Of a stretch of 64,000 nt of DNA, positions 17,401 through 25,629 are shown in pieces. Position 1 is the first letter of the stretch. Every line of letters starts with the position of its first letter. The stretch spans positions 62,001 through 126,000 of the forward strand of contig NZ_WFLJ01000011.1 of the NCBI RefSeq assembly GCF_009208735.1, written 5' to 3'. Under the pieces are notes generated by a model that saw only the letters and a program-made list of their open reading frames with translations, did no database searches and had not been told where the DNA came from. A program made the translations under genes and the position numbers. This DNA is from Janthinobacterium rivuli. Lineage in GTDB: Bacteria; Pseudomonadota; Gammaproteobacteria; Burkholderiales; Burkholderiaceae_D.

Positions 17401-17629
17401 CCGGATTGACGGACAGGGCCTTGCGCAGGAACGGCAGTCCCGCCTGGAATTGCCCCACCTGGCCGGCGAGCAGGCCCATGTTGTGGTTGGCGATGGCATG
17501 GTAGGGCTGAGTCTGCAGGATGGCGACATACAGGTCTTCCGCCTGCTCCAGGCGGCCAGCCTGGTGCTCCCTCAGTGCCAGCTCCAGTTGAGTGTCGAGT
17601 TGCGGTTCGGAGGTGGCGTCAGCGTTCAT
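14417..17629 (-). CDS. TPR-repeat O-linked glycosyltransferase (GT41 / SPINDLY type), candidate flagellin glycosyltransferase
   Basis: This 1070-residue protein has about 18 tetratricopeptide repeats (residues 10-650; units like AEAHSNLGGALQALG) followed by a GT41 catalytic domain (about 685-1050). Catalytic-domain marks include SGDFCNHAVAHF near residue 697, DILIDLSGHT, the RPAPIQMSWIGYP-like segment and CLDTAPYGGGTTTFHGLW. GT41 enzymes (OGT, SPINDLY, bacterial relatives) add one sugar to Ser/Thr of proteins recognised by the TPR coil. It is the first gene of the run that ends next to two flagellins, so transfer of the VioA-derived sugar to flagellin is the simplest reading. No membrane segment or signal peptide, as expected for cytoplasmic flagellin glycosylation. 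Confidence 0.9.
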   Translation of the reverse strand: MNADATSEPQLDTQLELALREHQAGRLEQAEDLYVAILQTQPYHAIANHNMGLLAGQVGQFQAGLPFLRKALSVNPDEGQFWLSLADGLLKAGERDEALDIIDTAIGRGLDNAQSQALRARIAEAIAAAPTAEECQQLIALYQAGRYADLEQGAHALIARYPTSDFAWSVLGTALQVQGKDALDALQTTALLTPYDAEAHCNLANAWQARGEFEQAVQAYRQALQFNPAFAEAHSNLGGALQALGALDEAEQAYLQAIALRPDYGMAHFNLGNTRKARGDLDGAVGAYNAALASMPGDAEVLCNLGNALQALERNEEAADSYRRALALEPRLVMAHSNLGAALQNLEQYAQSEESYRTALSLAPRHADLWNGLGNSLQSQQRLDDAADAYRQALAVQPDYSQAHSNLGGVLVSLGKFDAAIASYRLALALQPDSADAHTQLGLGLQSVGELDEALALHQRAVQLAPDKLQAHTCLGHCLKQMRRFEEAQVAYRQALTLAPDVANLHNDLAIAAQDAGDYPEAIRIYQHALELDPRSSLIHCNLSVAFEDSGQSEQALEYLQRARDIAPDSSRVHFTMGNCLRSLKRYDEALASYARSLEIQDDFIGSHLNTCATYSEMGRTDDAVQACRTALERYPQYDEVYSNMLFGLSHMHADDPAAMVADHFGFGERYETPLRAEWQPHANERDPQRQLKIGLVSGDFCNHAVAHFITPLLEELVAMPQFSLYAYYNNSRVDNVTMRIAQLLPNWLPVTHLSQEKLAERIRADGIDILIDLSGHTAKNCLLAFARKPAPIQMSWIGYPLTTGLQSMDYYLSDRFFSPPEEFASHFSEKLIFLPTIAPFLPSENADGILPAPVLTNKYLTFGSFNRPNKLNRQTIARWAKVLRAIPDAKMLLAAMPEAGPHPVLTAWFADEGIAAERLIFEPRANMANFLAMHHRVDICLDTAPYGGGTTTFHGLWMGVPTLTIAGPTAPSRAGTSILRHVQLDEFIARDDEEFVSKAQYMAANPMLLGAYRFSTRHRLAQTALGRPQLIAEGVANSLRLAWQRWCDDLPPVSFDAPIGGALHEDPAA

Positions 17630-17777
17630 GGGAGGGAGGGAAAATGTACCAGCGGCAATTGTAACTGCTGGCAGAGATGAATAGAAAATTTCCCTACGGA
17701 ATTTTGCTCTAGAGCATCATTGAGCAATTCCAGCTGTTCCCCGCAGGCCACAGCGGCAGGAAAGCTTGTCCTAAAAA

Positions 17778-17812
17778 TAAAAAAGCGCGGCCACCCGAAG
17801 GTGCCGCGCTGT
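17778..17812 (-). terminator. Rho-independent terminator of the ETF-QO gene
   Basis: On the minus strand the sequence forms an 11-bp GC-rich stem (AGCGCGG..ACC / GGT..CCGCGCT, one bulge) with a UUCG loop followed by six T. It lies about 50 bp after the ETF-QO stop and before the promoter region of the glycan operon. Confidence 0.88.
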
Positions 17813-17861
17813 CCTTGCATGCGCTGGCGGGCGCGAACCCGCCAGCGGCGCCGGCGGGCGC

Positions 17862-19538
17862 TTACATGTTCGGGTAGTTGGGTCCGCCGCCGCCCTCCGG
17901 CGTGATCCAGACGATGTTCTGCGTCGGGTCCTTGATGTCGCAGGTTTTACAGTGCACGCAGTTCTGTGCATTGATCTGCAGGCGTTCGGCGCCGTCGTCG
18001 TTCTTCACGAACTCGTACACGCCGGCGGGACAGTAACGCGCTTCCGGACCCGCGTACGTGGCCAGGTTGACGTCGACGGGCACGCTGGCGTTCTTCAACG
18101 TCAGGTGGATCGGCTGGTCTTCCGCGTGGTTCGTGTTCGAGATGAACACGGACGACATCTTGTCGAAAGTCAGCTTGCCATCGGGTTTCGGATACACGAT
18201 CTTTTTCGACTGGGCCGCCGGTTTCAGGCATTCATGGTCGCCATGCGAGTGGTGCAGGGTCCACGGCGCCTTGCCGCGGAAGATCAGCTGGTCGATCCCC
18301 GTCATCAGGCTGCCCAGATACAAACCTTTCGACAGCCATGGTTTGACGTTGCGCGCCACGTGGAGCTCTTCATGCAGCCACGATTGTTCGAAGGCGACAG
18401 GGTAGCTCGTCAGTTCGTCGTGCTGGCGCTGCTCGCCCAGCGCGCCGAAGGCCGCGTCCGCCGCCAGCATGCCGCTCTTGATGGCCGCGTGGCTGCCCTT
18501 GATGCGGCTCATGTTCAGGAAGCCCGCATCGCAGCCGATCAGGGCGCCGCCGGCAAACACCAGTTTCGGCAATGATTGCAGGCCGCCGGCCGCGATCGCC
18601 CGCGCGCCGTACGAGATGCGCTTGCCGCCTTCGAAGAACTTGCGGATTTCCGGATGCGTCTTATAGCGCTGGAATTCCTCGTATGGCGACAGGTAGGGGT
18701 TTTCGTAGTTCAGGCCCACCACATAGCCCACCATGACCTGGTTGTTTTCCAGGTGGTACAGGAAGGAGCCGCCGTAGGTTTTCGTGTCGAGCGGCCAGCC
18801 GCTCGAGTGGATCACCAGGCCCGGCTTGTGCTGGGCCGGGTCGATTTCCCACAATTCCTTGATGCCGATGCCGTACGATTGCGGGTCCTTGCCGGCGTTC
18901 AAGTCATACTTGGCCATCAATTGCTTGCCCAGGTGGCCGCGCGCGCCTTCGGCGAACAGGGTGTACTTGGCGTGCAATTCCATGCCCAGCTGGAAGTCGG
19001 GGCCCGGCTCGCCGTCGCGCTTGACGCCCATGTTGCCGGTCGCCACGCCTTTCACGGAACCGTCATCGTTGTAGAGGATTTCCGCGGCAGGGAAGCCCGG
19101 GAAGATTTCCACGCCCAGATTTTCCGCCTGCTGGCCCATCCAGCGCACCACATTGCCCAGGGAGACGATGTAGTTGCCGTGGTTTTCAAAGCAGGCCGGC
19201 ACGGCGAAGCCTGGCGTTTTATACGCTTTCGTTTCGGTCAGGAACAGGATGCGGTCTTCCGTCACTTCCGTGTTCAGGGGCGCGCCCAGTTCTTTCCAGT
19301 TCGGAATCAGTTCGGTCAGCGCTTTCGGGTCCATGATGGCGCCCGACAGGATATGCGCGCCCAGTTCGCCGCCTTTTTCCAGCACGCAGACGGACACTTC
19401 CTGGCTCTTTTCAGCGGCCAGCTGCTTCAGGCGGATCGCCGCGGCCAAGCCTGCGGGGCCGCCGCCGACGATCACCACGTCATACTCCATGGTCTCGCGC
19501 GGTCCGTACTGTTCAACTAAGTTATTAGGCTGTGTCAT
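17862..19538 (-). CDS. Electron transfer flavoprotein-ubiquinone oxidoreductase (ETF-QO)
   Basis: ETF-QO passes electrons from ETF (fatty acid and amino acid oxidation) to ubiquinone at the inner membrane. The 558-residue protein has the FAD dinucleotide motif GGGPAG (25-30), the conserved HILSGAIMDPKAL region, and a C-terminal [4Fe-4S] site with C503, C527, C530 and C533 (NCVHCKTCDIKDPTQNI). Length is normal. The gene is monocistronic, with a terminator behind it and a divergent SDR in front; etfAB are not in the window. Confidence 0.97.
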   Translation of the reverse strand: MTQPNNLVEQYGPRETMEYDVVIVGGGPAGLAAAIRLKQLAAEKSQEVSVCVLEKGGELGAHILSGAIMDPKALTELIPNWKELGAPLNTEVTEDRILFLTETKAYKTPGFAVPACFENHGNYIVSLGNVVRWMGQQAENLGVEIFPGFPAAEILYNDDGSVKGVATGNMGVKRDGEPGPDFQLGMELHAKYTLFAEGARGHLGKQLMAKYDLNAGKDPQSYGIGIKELWEIDPAQHKPGLVIHSSGWPLDTKTYGGSFLYHLENNQVMVGYVVGLNYENPYLSPYEEFQRYKTHPEIRKFFEGGKRISYGARAIAAGGLQSLPKLVFAGGALIGCDAGFLNMSRIKGSHAAIKSGMLAADAAFGALGEQRQHDELTSYPVAFEQSWLHEELHVARNVKPWLSKGLYLGSLMTGIDQLIFRGKAPWTLHHSHGDHECLKPAAQSKKIVYPKPDGKLTFDKMSSVFISNTNHAEDQPIHLTLKNASVPVDVNLATYAGPEARYCPAGVYEFVKNDDGAERLQINAQNCVHCKTCDIKDPTQNIVWITPEGGGGPNYPNM

Positions 19539-19805
19539 GGTCTCGATTTATAGTCACTCAATTAGGTAGCAAGGATAGGGAATAAAGCATCATCGGGGGA
19601 AATTTAAGCACGAGTGTGCTTGTTTTTGACGAGGATTGCAACTTTGGCGCCATTTTGCGTGACATTGCCCCTCGCCGCAATCTAAATCCGGCCATTTTGT
19701 GTAATGATGGCGTTTACTTTTGCTCGAGTGCGCTGCGGGGGGGAATGTGCCCGATTGCCATAGGCACGGCGTAAAGTGTTGTCTAAAATAAAACAGGAGT
19801 AGCTC

Positions 19806-20582
19806 GTGGGCATAGAAGTCAATTTCGAGGGCAAGATTGCCCTGATTACCGGCGCATCGAGCGGACTCGGCGCGCGCTTTGCGAAAGTGCTGGCCCAGGC
19901 CGGCGCCCAGGTCGTGCTGGCGTCGCGCCGCACCGAACGCCTGAAGGAATTGCGCGCCGAAATCGAAGCCGATGGCGGTGCCGCGCACGTGGTGTCGCTC
20001 GACGTGACCGACTTCGCCAGCATCAAGTCGGCCATCGCGCATGCGGAAACGGAAGCGGGGCCCATCGATATCCTCGTCAACAATTCAGGTGTCTCCACCA
20101 CGCAACGCCTGGTCGACGTCACGCCCGAAGATTACTCGTTCGTGATGGACACCAACCTGCGCGGATCGTTCTTCGTGGCGCAGCAAACGGCCAAGCGCAT
20201 GATCGCGCGCGCCAAGGGCGACCCGAAGAAACAGCACCGCATCATCAATATCGCCTCGATGGCGGGCTTGCAGGTGCTGCCGCAGATCGGCGTGTATTGC
20301 ATGAGCAAGGCAGGCATGGTGCACATGACGCGCGCCATGGCCGTGGAGTGGGGCAAGTATGGCATCAACACCAACGCCATCTGCCCCGGCTACATTTCCA
20401 CCGAGATCAACGAGGATTACTTTGCCACCGAGCAAGGCAAGAAATTGATCGAGATGCTGCCGAACAAGCGCCCGGGCAAGCCGGAAGACCTCGATGGCTT
20501 GCTGCTGTTGCTGGCGGGCGAGGATTCGCACTTCATCAATGGCGCCATCATTTCCGCCGACGGCGGCATGAGCACGTTCTAA
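19806..20582 (+). CDS. Short-chain dehydrogenase/reductase
   Basis: This 258-residue SDR has TGASSGLG (residues 15-22), NNSG, a catalytic Tyr-Lys pair in YCMSKAGM, and a final GAIISADGGMS. The start is GTG at 19806 with CAGGAG upstream; no ATG keeps the N-terminal strand. Being divergent from ETF-QO, it may act on an acyl-CoA or alcohol in oxidative metabolism, but the substrate cannot be read from the sequence. Confidence 0.85.
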   Translation: MGIEVNFEGKIALITGASSGLGARFAKVLAQAGAQVVLASRRTERLKELRAEIEADGGAAHVVSLDVTDFASIKSAIAHAETEAGPIDILVNNSGVSTTQRLVDVTPEDYSFVMDTNLRGSFFVAQQTAKRMIARAKGDPKKQHRIINIASMAGLQVLPQIGVYCMSKAGMVHMTRAMAVEWGKYGINTNAICPGYISTEINEDYFATEQGKKLIEMLPNKRPGKPEDLDGLLLLLAGEDSHFINGAIISADGGMSTF

Positions 20583-20783
20583 GCCGCGTGGCGCCGCGAC
20601 GACATTGCCTTAACGCAACAGAGCGGCTATGATGGCCGCTGGTGACAGACTGTCCGTTTGCCGGCCTTGGGCTGGCGGGACGGGACTGCTCACGACCATT
20701 TTGGTGCGGAATTCTGGCAAACCTTGTCTCTTGTGGGTGGCAGATATTCTTTGCCGTTCATAAACCGTTACCGAGATTTCGTC

Positions 20784-21362
20784 ATGGCCACTCCCTCGCA
20801 ATTTGATAACGAGACGTTTTCTCTGGCCCGCGATCACCTGGCCGCCTTCATCCGGCGCACCGCCGCCATGCTGGCGACGCAGTCCGGCAAGTTGCTGGAA
20901 GTGGGGCCGCAAGACCGTTCCCTCGTGCGCGAATGCTTTGCCAATTTTCACGTCGATACCTTCGACGTCGTCGATACCTATAAGCCCACGCTCGTAGGCG
21001 ACATCACCAAACTCAACAAGTTCATTCCCGATAGCGCCTACGACTGCGTGGTGTGCATGGAGGTGCTCGAGCATACGCTTAACCCGTTCGATGCCGTGAA
21101 GGAAATCCGCCGCATCCTGAAGGAGGGCGGCTATCTGCTGATTTCCGCGCCGCTGAACTGGCGCATCCACGGCCCCAGCCCCGACTGCTGGCGCATCACC
21201 GAACATGGCTGGAACGCCCTGTTGCGCGATTTCGACATCGTGGAAATCGAGAGCCTGGAATCGCCGGGCCGCGAATTGTTTCCGATCCGCTATAACGTGT
21301 TGGCGAAATGCAATAAACAGAAAAATAGCCAGGACCACGAGCTGAGTTTCCGCTATATCTGA
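20784..21362 (+). CDS. Class I SAM-dependent methyltransferase (Methyltransf_11 type)
   Basis: The product (192 residues from ATG 20784) has a SAM-binding motif KLLEVGPQDRS, a post-I acidic segment, and VVCMEVLEHTLNP followed by RRILKEGGYLLISAP, the usual methyltransferase core. The frame stays open upstream to 20646 with a possible TTG start at 20658, adding 42 residues that look protein-like (FINRYRDF); neither start has a strong ribosome binding site, so the N terminus is uncertain. It precedes a PhyH dioxygenase by 7 bp, forming a small operon with it and a second methyltransferase. The substrate is unknown; a small molecule or glycan is plausible. Confidence 0.75.
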   Translation: MATPSQFDNETFSLARDHLAAFIRRTAAMLATQSGKLLEVGPQDRSLVRECFANFHVDTFDVVDTYKPTLVGDITKLNKFIPDSAYDCVVCMEVLEHTLNPFDAVKEIRRILKEGGYLLISAPLNWRIHGPSPDCWRITEHGWNALLRDFDIVEIESLESPGRELFPIRYNVLAKCNKQKNSQDHELSFRYI

Positions 21363-21369
21363 GGCTGAC

Positions 21370-22185
21370 ATGACGACAAGAGCATTGCAGGCGGTGGAGC
21401 GGGCGCTGGAATTCGTTTCGTCCGAGCGCTTTGACCCCGCGATTTACGCGCGGACGGGCTTTTTCATCGTGCGCAACGCCATCGCTCCCACCCTCATGCA
21501 GGAGTGGCAGGCGGAATGGGATGCCTTTTATGCGGCAAGCCTGAGCAGTGGACGTGATGTGAATCAAGCCAATCCCGTTTCGCTGACGGAAGCGCTGCCG
21601 GGCAAGCTGGCCAGCATGTACCGCGAACCCGTCTTCATCGAAACGCTCAGGCAGGTCTTCGGCGAGCATATCGCGCTCTACAATCACCGTTTCGTGATCA
21701 AGGATGCGTATAGCCCGGGCAAGGTCTTCCTGCACCAGGATGCCTGCTATCATCTGGGCAACTTGAACAAATGCAGCCTGTTTGTGCCGCTGAGCGTGGC
21801 CGATGAAAACAACGGCGGCATGAGTTTTTATGCCGGCTCGCATCAAATGGGCTTTCTTGGCGATGCGGGCGAGATCAATCCGGACAGCTTCGACATCCGC
21901 TGGCCGAAGGTCACGCCGGCCTTGCACCCGGGCGACTTCGTCATCATGAACAGTGCCACCTGGCATGAATCCGGACCCAACCGCAATGGCGTCAACCGCA
22001 TACTGGCGGACATGATCATGCAGCCTGCCGACGACCCCACAGGCAAGGAGCTGCTGAGCGGTGAATGGCAGACGGATTTCTTTTACTCGCCGCTCAACTG
22101 CATACGCTATTTCGCCAACTCCCGCGTATTGAAGAATATCAAATACGAAAAAGAACTGGGCTTGCGCAAGGCCGCAGCAGAGTAG
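21370..22185 (+). CDS. Phytanoyl-CoA dioxygenase (PhyH) family Fe(II)/2-oxoglutarate oxygenase
   Basis: The 271-residue protein shows the 2-oxoglutarate oxygenase fold of the PhyH family. The iron ligands are H122-x-D124 (LHQDACYH) and H199 (SATWHESGPN), with Arg at 205 or 210 to bind 2-oxoglutarate. Such enzymes hydroxylate secondary metabolites, lipids or amino acid derivatives. It has GAGG upstream of its ATG and is flanked by two methyltransferases, so the three likely modify one product. The product itself is not identifiable. Confidence 0.85.
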   Translation: MTTRALQAVERALEFVSSERFDPAIYARTGFFIVRNAIAPTLMQEWQAEWDAFYAASLSSGRDVNQANPVSLTEALPGKLASMYREPVFIETLRQVFGEHIALYNHRFVIKDAYSPGKVFLHQDACYHLGNLNKCSLFVPLSVADENNGGMSFYAGSHQMGFLGDAGEINPDSFDIRWPKVTPALHPGDFVIMNSATWHESGPNRNGVNRILADMIMQPADDPTGKELLSGEWQTDFFYSPLNCIRYFANSRVLKNIKYEKELGLRKAAAE

Positions 22186-22245
22186 TGCACAGGCAGCGCC
22201 TGCCACAGACCACCTTACCTTTATAGAATAATGCCGGAGCATCCA

Positions 22246-22971
22246 ATGACACAGAGCAGCCAGGGAACACCCGATTCCACCTCCAGCCAGGCCAGCCGCG
22301 GCCTCGTGCACATCCGTCCCTACCAGTTGCTGGGCATTGCCGATGGCTATGAGGAGCAGGAAGAAATCAAGTTCTTCATGCCGCCGGCGCAGGGCGCCGG
22401 TTCGCTGAGTACGCTTGAATCCGTGGTGCTGTTGAAATTGTTGCGTTGCGTGCAACCCGACTACCTGTTTGAATTCGGCACCTACAAGGGTTATACGACG
22501 CGGTTGTTGCTGGAAAACCTGCCCGCCAGCACGGTTCAAGGCGAACGCATCTATACCTTGGACTTGCCGGAACTGGACGCCGTGACGTTCCAGGGTTCGG
22601 ACAAGGCCCTGGCGCAGGAAGCGCTGGGCTTCGTACGTAAATATGTGGCGTGCGCTCGCAAGGACCTAGTCAAGCAGTTGCTGCAAGACTCCATGACGCT
22701 CGATGCGCAGGCCTATGCGCAGCGCTTCCAGTACATCTTCGTCGACGCGAACCACGAGCTGTCGTATGTCCGCAAGGATACGGAAAACGCGTTCCAGATG
22801 CTGGCGGACTCACCTGCATGCATCATCTGGCATGACTATGGCAATCCGCAATTTCCGGAACTGACGCAGTACCTGGAAGAGCTGGCCCGCGACGTGCCGC
22901 TCTACCACGTGGAAAATACCATGCTGGTATTTCACCTGCTGGGCAAGGACGTGCTGCCACGCAACGCCTGA
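22246..22971 (+). CDS. Class I SAM-dependent methyltransferase (Methyltransf_24 type)
   Basis: The product (241 residues from ATG 22246) has the motif FEFGTYKGYTTRLLLENLP for SAM binding and a later YIFVDANHELSYVRKD segment typical of Methyltransf_24 / cephalosporin-hydroxylase-like enzymes, which methylate sugars or small molecules. The second in-frame ATG is used because GGAG lies 6-7 nt before it; the first ATG (22231) has no such site. It ends the methyltransferase-PhyH-methyltransferase set, 60 bp after the PhyH gene. Confidence 0.75.
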   Translation: MTQSSQGTPDSTSSQASRGLVHIRPYQLLGIADGYEEQEEIKFFMPPAQGAGSLSTLESVVLLKLLRCVQPDYLFEFGTYKGYTTRLLLENLPASTVQGERIYTLDLPELDAVTFQGSDKALAQEALGFVRKYVACARKDLVKQLLQDSMTLDAQAYAQRFQYIFVDANHELSYVRKDTENAFQMLADSPACIIWHDYGNPQFPELTQYLEELARDVPLYHVENTMLVFHLLGKDVLPRNA

Positions 22972-22990
22972 GCGGCGGCGCGGGCTGCGG

Positions 22991-23557
22991 CTAGCGCTGC
23001 AGCTGCAGTCCCACCAGCTTGTGCACCAGCTCGGAGGAGGTCGATGCGGCGAACTTGCGCATCAGCTTGGCGCGGTGCATTTCCACCGTGCGGGGGCTGA
23101 GGTCGATCTGGCGGGCGATGACCTTGCTGGTCTTGCCTTCCACCAGCAGGGCGGCGATCTCGCGCTCGCGCGGCGTCAGTTCCGCCGTCACGGGACGTTT
23201 CTCGCTGACGTCCTCGAACGTCCAGATGCCCGCTCCCAGCGGATTGTTCGGCAGCATGGCGTGGCCCGTGACGTGGCACCAGAACAATTCACCATTACTG
23301 CGGCGCATGATGCGCTCGTCCGAATAGCGGCCCTTGGCGTTCATGATGGGGATGATGCGGTCACCCGTGCGCAGGAATTCGTCGTGCGTGGGGTAGAGTA
23401 CTTCGAACGACTGGTCGTCCAGCTGGGCGCGCGCATAGCCGAACATGGCCGCCAGCGCTTCGTTGCAACTGCGCATGATGCGGTTTTCCGACATGCACAT
23501 GCCCACGGGCGCGTGCAGGAAGATACTTTCATAATCGATGGCTGACGCGGCGTTCAT
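22991..23557 (-). CDS. PAS domain-LuxR family transcriptional regulator
   Basis: The 188-residue protein has an N-terminal PAS sensor domain (about 8-118) and a LuxR/FixJ helix-turn-helix (about 125-180; LTPREREIAALLVEGKTSKV). There is no phosphoreceiver, so the PAS domain probably senses a ligand or redox state directly. It is divergent from the ScoAB CoA-transferase genes, suggesting it may regulate them. A perfect 12-bp palindrome lies 2 bp upstream of its start codon and may be an autoregulatory operator. Confidence 0.85.
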   Translation of the reverse strand: MNAASAIDYESIFLHAPVGMCMSENRIMRSCNEALAAMFGYARAQLDDQSFEVLYPTHDEFLRTGDRIIPIMNAKGRYSDERIMRRSNGELFWCHVTGHAMLPNNPLGAGIWTFEDVSEKRPVTAELTPREREIAALLVEGKTSKVIARQIDLSPRTVEMHRAKLMRKFAASTSSELVHKLVGLQLQR

Positions 23558-23558
23558 C

Positions 23559-23570
23559 TGATACGTATCA
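23559..23570. promoter_or_regulatory. Perfect 12-bp palindrome upstream of the PAS-LuxR gene (candidate operator)
   Basis: TGATACGTATCA is a perfect dyad. It occupies the place where a Shine-Dalgarno site for the PAS-LuxR gene would be, so a protein bound here could block its expression. It is also about 135 bp upstream of scoA. Confidence 0.35.
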
Positions 23571-23704
23571 CTCTCACAGGGGGATGGCCGGCACGGCGCC
23601 GGTAGTTCTACGGTATTGTACTTTCCACTCGCGTATTTTATGCTGAGTCGCTGCCTGAGTCATGGACTCAAGACCAAAGCTTAACAAAAGATAGAGGGAC
23701 ACCC

Positions 23705-24406
23705 ATGAATAAAGTTTATCCTGACGCCGCCTCGGCGCTGGCCGGTATCGTCCAAGATGGCCAGACCATCGCCGTTGGCGGCTTCGGCCTGTGCGGCATA
23801 CCCGAAGCCCTGATCGGCGCCTTGCGCGATTCGGGCGTGACGGGCCTGACGGCCATTTCGAATAATGCCGGCGTCGACGGTTTCGGCCTGGGCCAGTTGC
23901 TGACCACGCGCCAGATCAAGAAAATGATCGCCTCCTATGTGGGCGAAAACAAGGAATTCGCGCGCCAGTACCTGGCCGGCGAACTGGAACTGGAATTCAC
24001 GCCGCAAGGCACCCTGGCCGAGAAGCTGCGCGCCGGCGGCGCCGGCATTCCCGCCTTCTTCACCAAGACGGGCGTGGGCACCATCGTCGCCGACGGCAAG
24101 GAACTGCGCGAATTCGACGGCGAGCAATACGTGATGGAGCGCAGCCTCGTGGCCGATGTGTCTCTGGTGAAAGCCTACATGGCCGACCGCGCAGGCAATT
24201 TGGTTTACCGCAAGACGGCGCGCAATTTCAACCCGAACGTGGCCATGGCCGGCAAGATCACCATCGTCGAAGTGGAAAAACTCGTCGAAGTGGGCGAGAT
24301 CGACCCGGACCAAGTCCACACGCCGAGCATCTTCGTGCACCGCATCGTGGTCAACGCGCACCCGGAAAAACGCATCGAGCAGCGCACCGTGCGCACCGAA
24401 GCATAA
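23705..24406 (+). CDS. scoA: 3-oxoacid (succinyl-CoA) CoA-transferase subunit A
   Basis: ScoA with ScoB moves CoA from succinyl-CoA to acetoacetate or a related 3-oxoacid. The 233-residue subunit has the family N-terminal motif [16 protein letters not shown] (residues 25-40) and the [21 protein letters not shown] region that lines the CoA site. It precedes scoB by 17 bp. A PAS-LuxR regulator is transcribed divergently. Length is typical. Confidence 0.95.
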   Translation: MNKVYPDAASALAGIVQDGQTIAVGGFGLCGIPEALIGALRDSGVTGLTAISNNAGVDGFGLGQLLTTRQIKKMIASYVGENKEFARQYLAGELELEFTPQGTLAEKLRAGGAGIPAFFTKTGVGTIVADGKELREFDGEQYVMERSLVADVSLVKAYMADRAGNLVYRKTARNFNPNVAMAGKITIVEVEKLVEVGEIDPDQVHTPSIFVHRIVVNAHPEKRIEQRTVRTEA

Positions 24407-24423
24407 AAAAGAAGACGGAGATT

Positions 24424-25077
24424 ATGATGGCTTGGACACGTGATGAGATGGCCGCACGCGCGGCGAAAGAATTGCAGGATGGCTTTTATGTGAACCTGGG
24501 CATCGGCTTGCCGACCCTGGTGGCGAACTATGTGCCGGAGAACATCGAGGTATTCCTGCAGTCGGAAAATGGCTTGCTGGGCATCGGCCCGTTCCCCACG
24601 GACGATGAGGTCGATGCCGACCTGATCAACGCGGGCAAGCAGACAGTGACGGCCTTGCCGGGCGCCGCCTACTTCAGCTCGGCCGATTCCTTCGGCATGA
24701 TCCGCGGCGGCAAGATCAACCTGGCCATCCTGGGCGCCATGCAAGTGTCGGAAAAGGGCGACCTGGCGAACTGGATGATTCCGGGCAAGATGGTCAAGGG
24801 CATGGGCGGCGCGATGGACCTCGTCGCCGGCGTCAAGCGCGTCGTCGTGCTGATGGAACACGTGGCCACGGCCAAGGATGGCACGACGTCGCACAAGCTG
24901 CTGAAACAATGCGACTTGCCGCTGACGGGCGTGGGCGTGGTCGACGTCATCATCAGCGACCTGGGCGTCATCGACGTGACGGAAAACGGCCTGAAACTGG
25001 TGGAACTGGCGCCGGGCGTAACCAAGGAACAGGTGCAGGCAGCCACGGGCGCGGAACTGGACGTCTCCGCCGTGTAA
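24424..25077 (+). CDS. scoB: 3-oxoacid (succinyl-CoA) CoA-transferase subunit B
   Basis: The 217-residue catalytic subunit contains the active-site Glu E48 in [13 protein letters not shown], which forms the glutamyl-CoA thioester. The [13 protein letters not shown] segment and [19 protein letters not shown] are also typical. CGGAG precedes the ATG; a second ATG follows directly at 24427. A strong terminator lies 25 bp after the stop, closing the two-gene operon. Confidence 0.95.
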   Translation: MMAWTRDEMAARAAKELQDGFYVNLGIGLPTLVANYVPENIEVFLQSENGLLGIGPFPTDDEVDADLINAGKQTVTALPGAAYFSSADSFGMIRGGKINLAILGAMQVSEKGDLANWMIPGKMVKGMGGAMDLVAGVKRVVVLMEHVATAKDGTTSHKLLKQCDLPLTGVGVVDVIISDLGVIDVTENGLKLVELAPGVTKEQVQAATGAELDVSAV

Positions 25078-25103
25078 GCCACGCGGAGCGTCGCAGGGAA
25101 GCA

Positions 25104-25132
25104 GGGCGGACAGCGATGTCCGCCCTTTTTTT
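25104..25132 (+). terminator. Rho-independent terminator after scoB
   Basis: A perfect 9-bp stem GGGCGGACA / TGTCCGCCC with loop GCGA is followed by seven T. The T run touches the stop codon of the convergent DoxX gene. Confidence 0.93.
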
Positions 25133-25541
25133 ATGCGCCCGCCTTGCCGCGCAAGCCGTCCAGGCTGTAGGCGCCGGCGCCCGCTGCCGCGAAGTACAGG
25201 AAGGTGAAGCAGTACATCACGGCCATTTCGCCGCCGTTCAGGATGGGCAGGAAGCCGCCTGGCGCGTGCGCCATGAAATAGGCGGCCGCCATCTGGCCCG
25301 ACAGGATGAAGGCGACGGGGCGAGTGAACAGGCCCACCAGCAGCAAGGTGCCGCCGACCAGTTCGATGACGCCGGCCGCGCCCATCACGGACAACAGTTG
25401 CAAGCCGTCGAACATGGCCACGTGGGGCGCGCCGAACAGTTTTGCCGTGCCGTGTTGCAGGAAGAGAAAGCCGAGAATGATGCGAAGCAGGCCCAGCAGG
25501 CGTGGGTTCCAGGTGGCGTAAAAGGCGGGCGAGAGGGACAT
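25131..25541 (-). CDS. DoxX family integral membrane protein
   Basis: The product (136 residues) has four hydrophobic segments and the DoxX pattern RIILGFLFLQHGTAKLFG near the N terminus, then GGTLLLVGLFTRPVAFILSGQMAAAYFM. DoxX-family proteins are inner-membrane proteins linked to redox processes or thiol stress; the function here is not defined. The ATG at 25541 is preferred to the one at 25553 because it is preceded by GGAG at correct spacing. Confidence 0.85.
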   Translation of the reverse strand: MSLSPAFYATWNPRLLGLLRIILGFLFLQHGTAKLFGAPHVAMFDGLQLLSVMGAAGVIELVGGTLLLVGLFTRPVAFILSGQMAAAYFMAHAPGGFLPILNGGEMAVMYCFTFLYFAAAGAGAYSLDGLRGKAGA

Positions 25542-25629
25542 GAGGTGCTCCATTCAAAAGGTGGATGGTTCGGTGTCAGGCTTGCATTAACGCAATGTCA
25601 TTATGCGCGAGCCTGGCGGCGAACAGATG

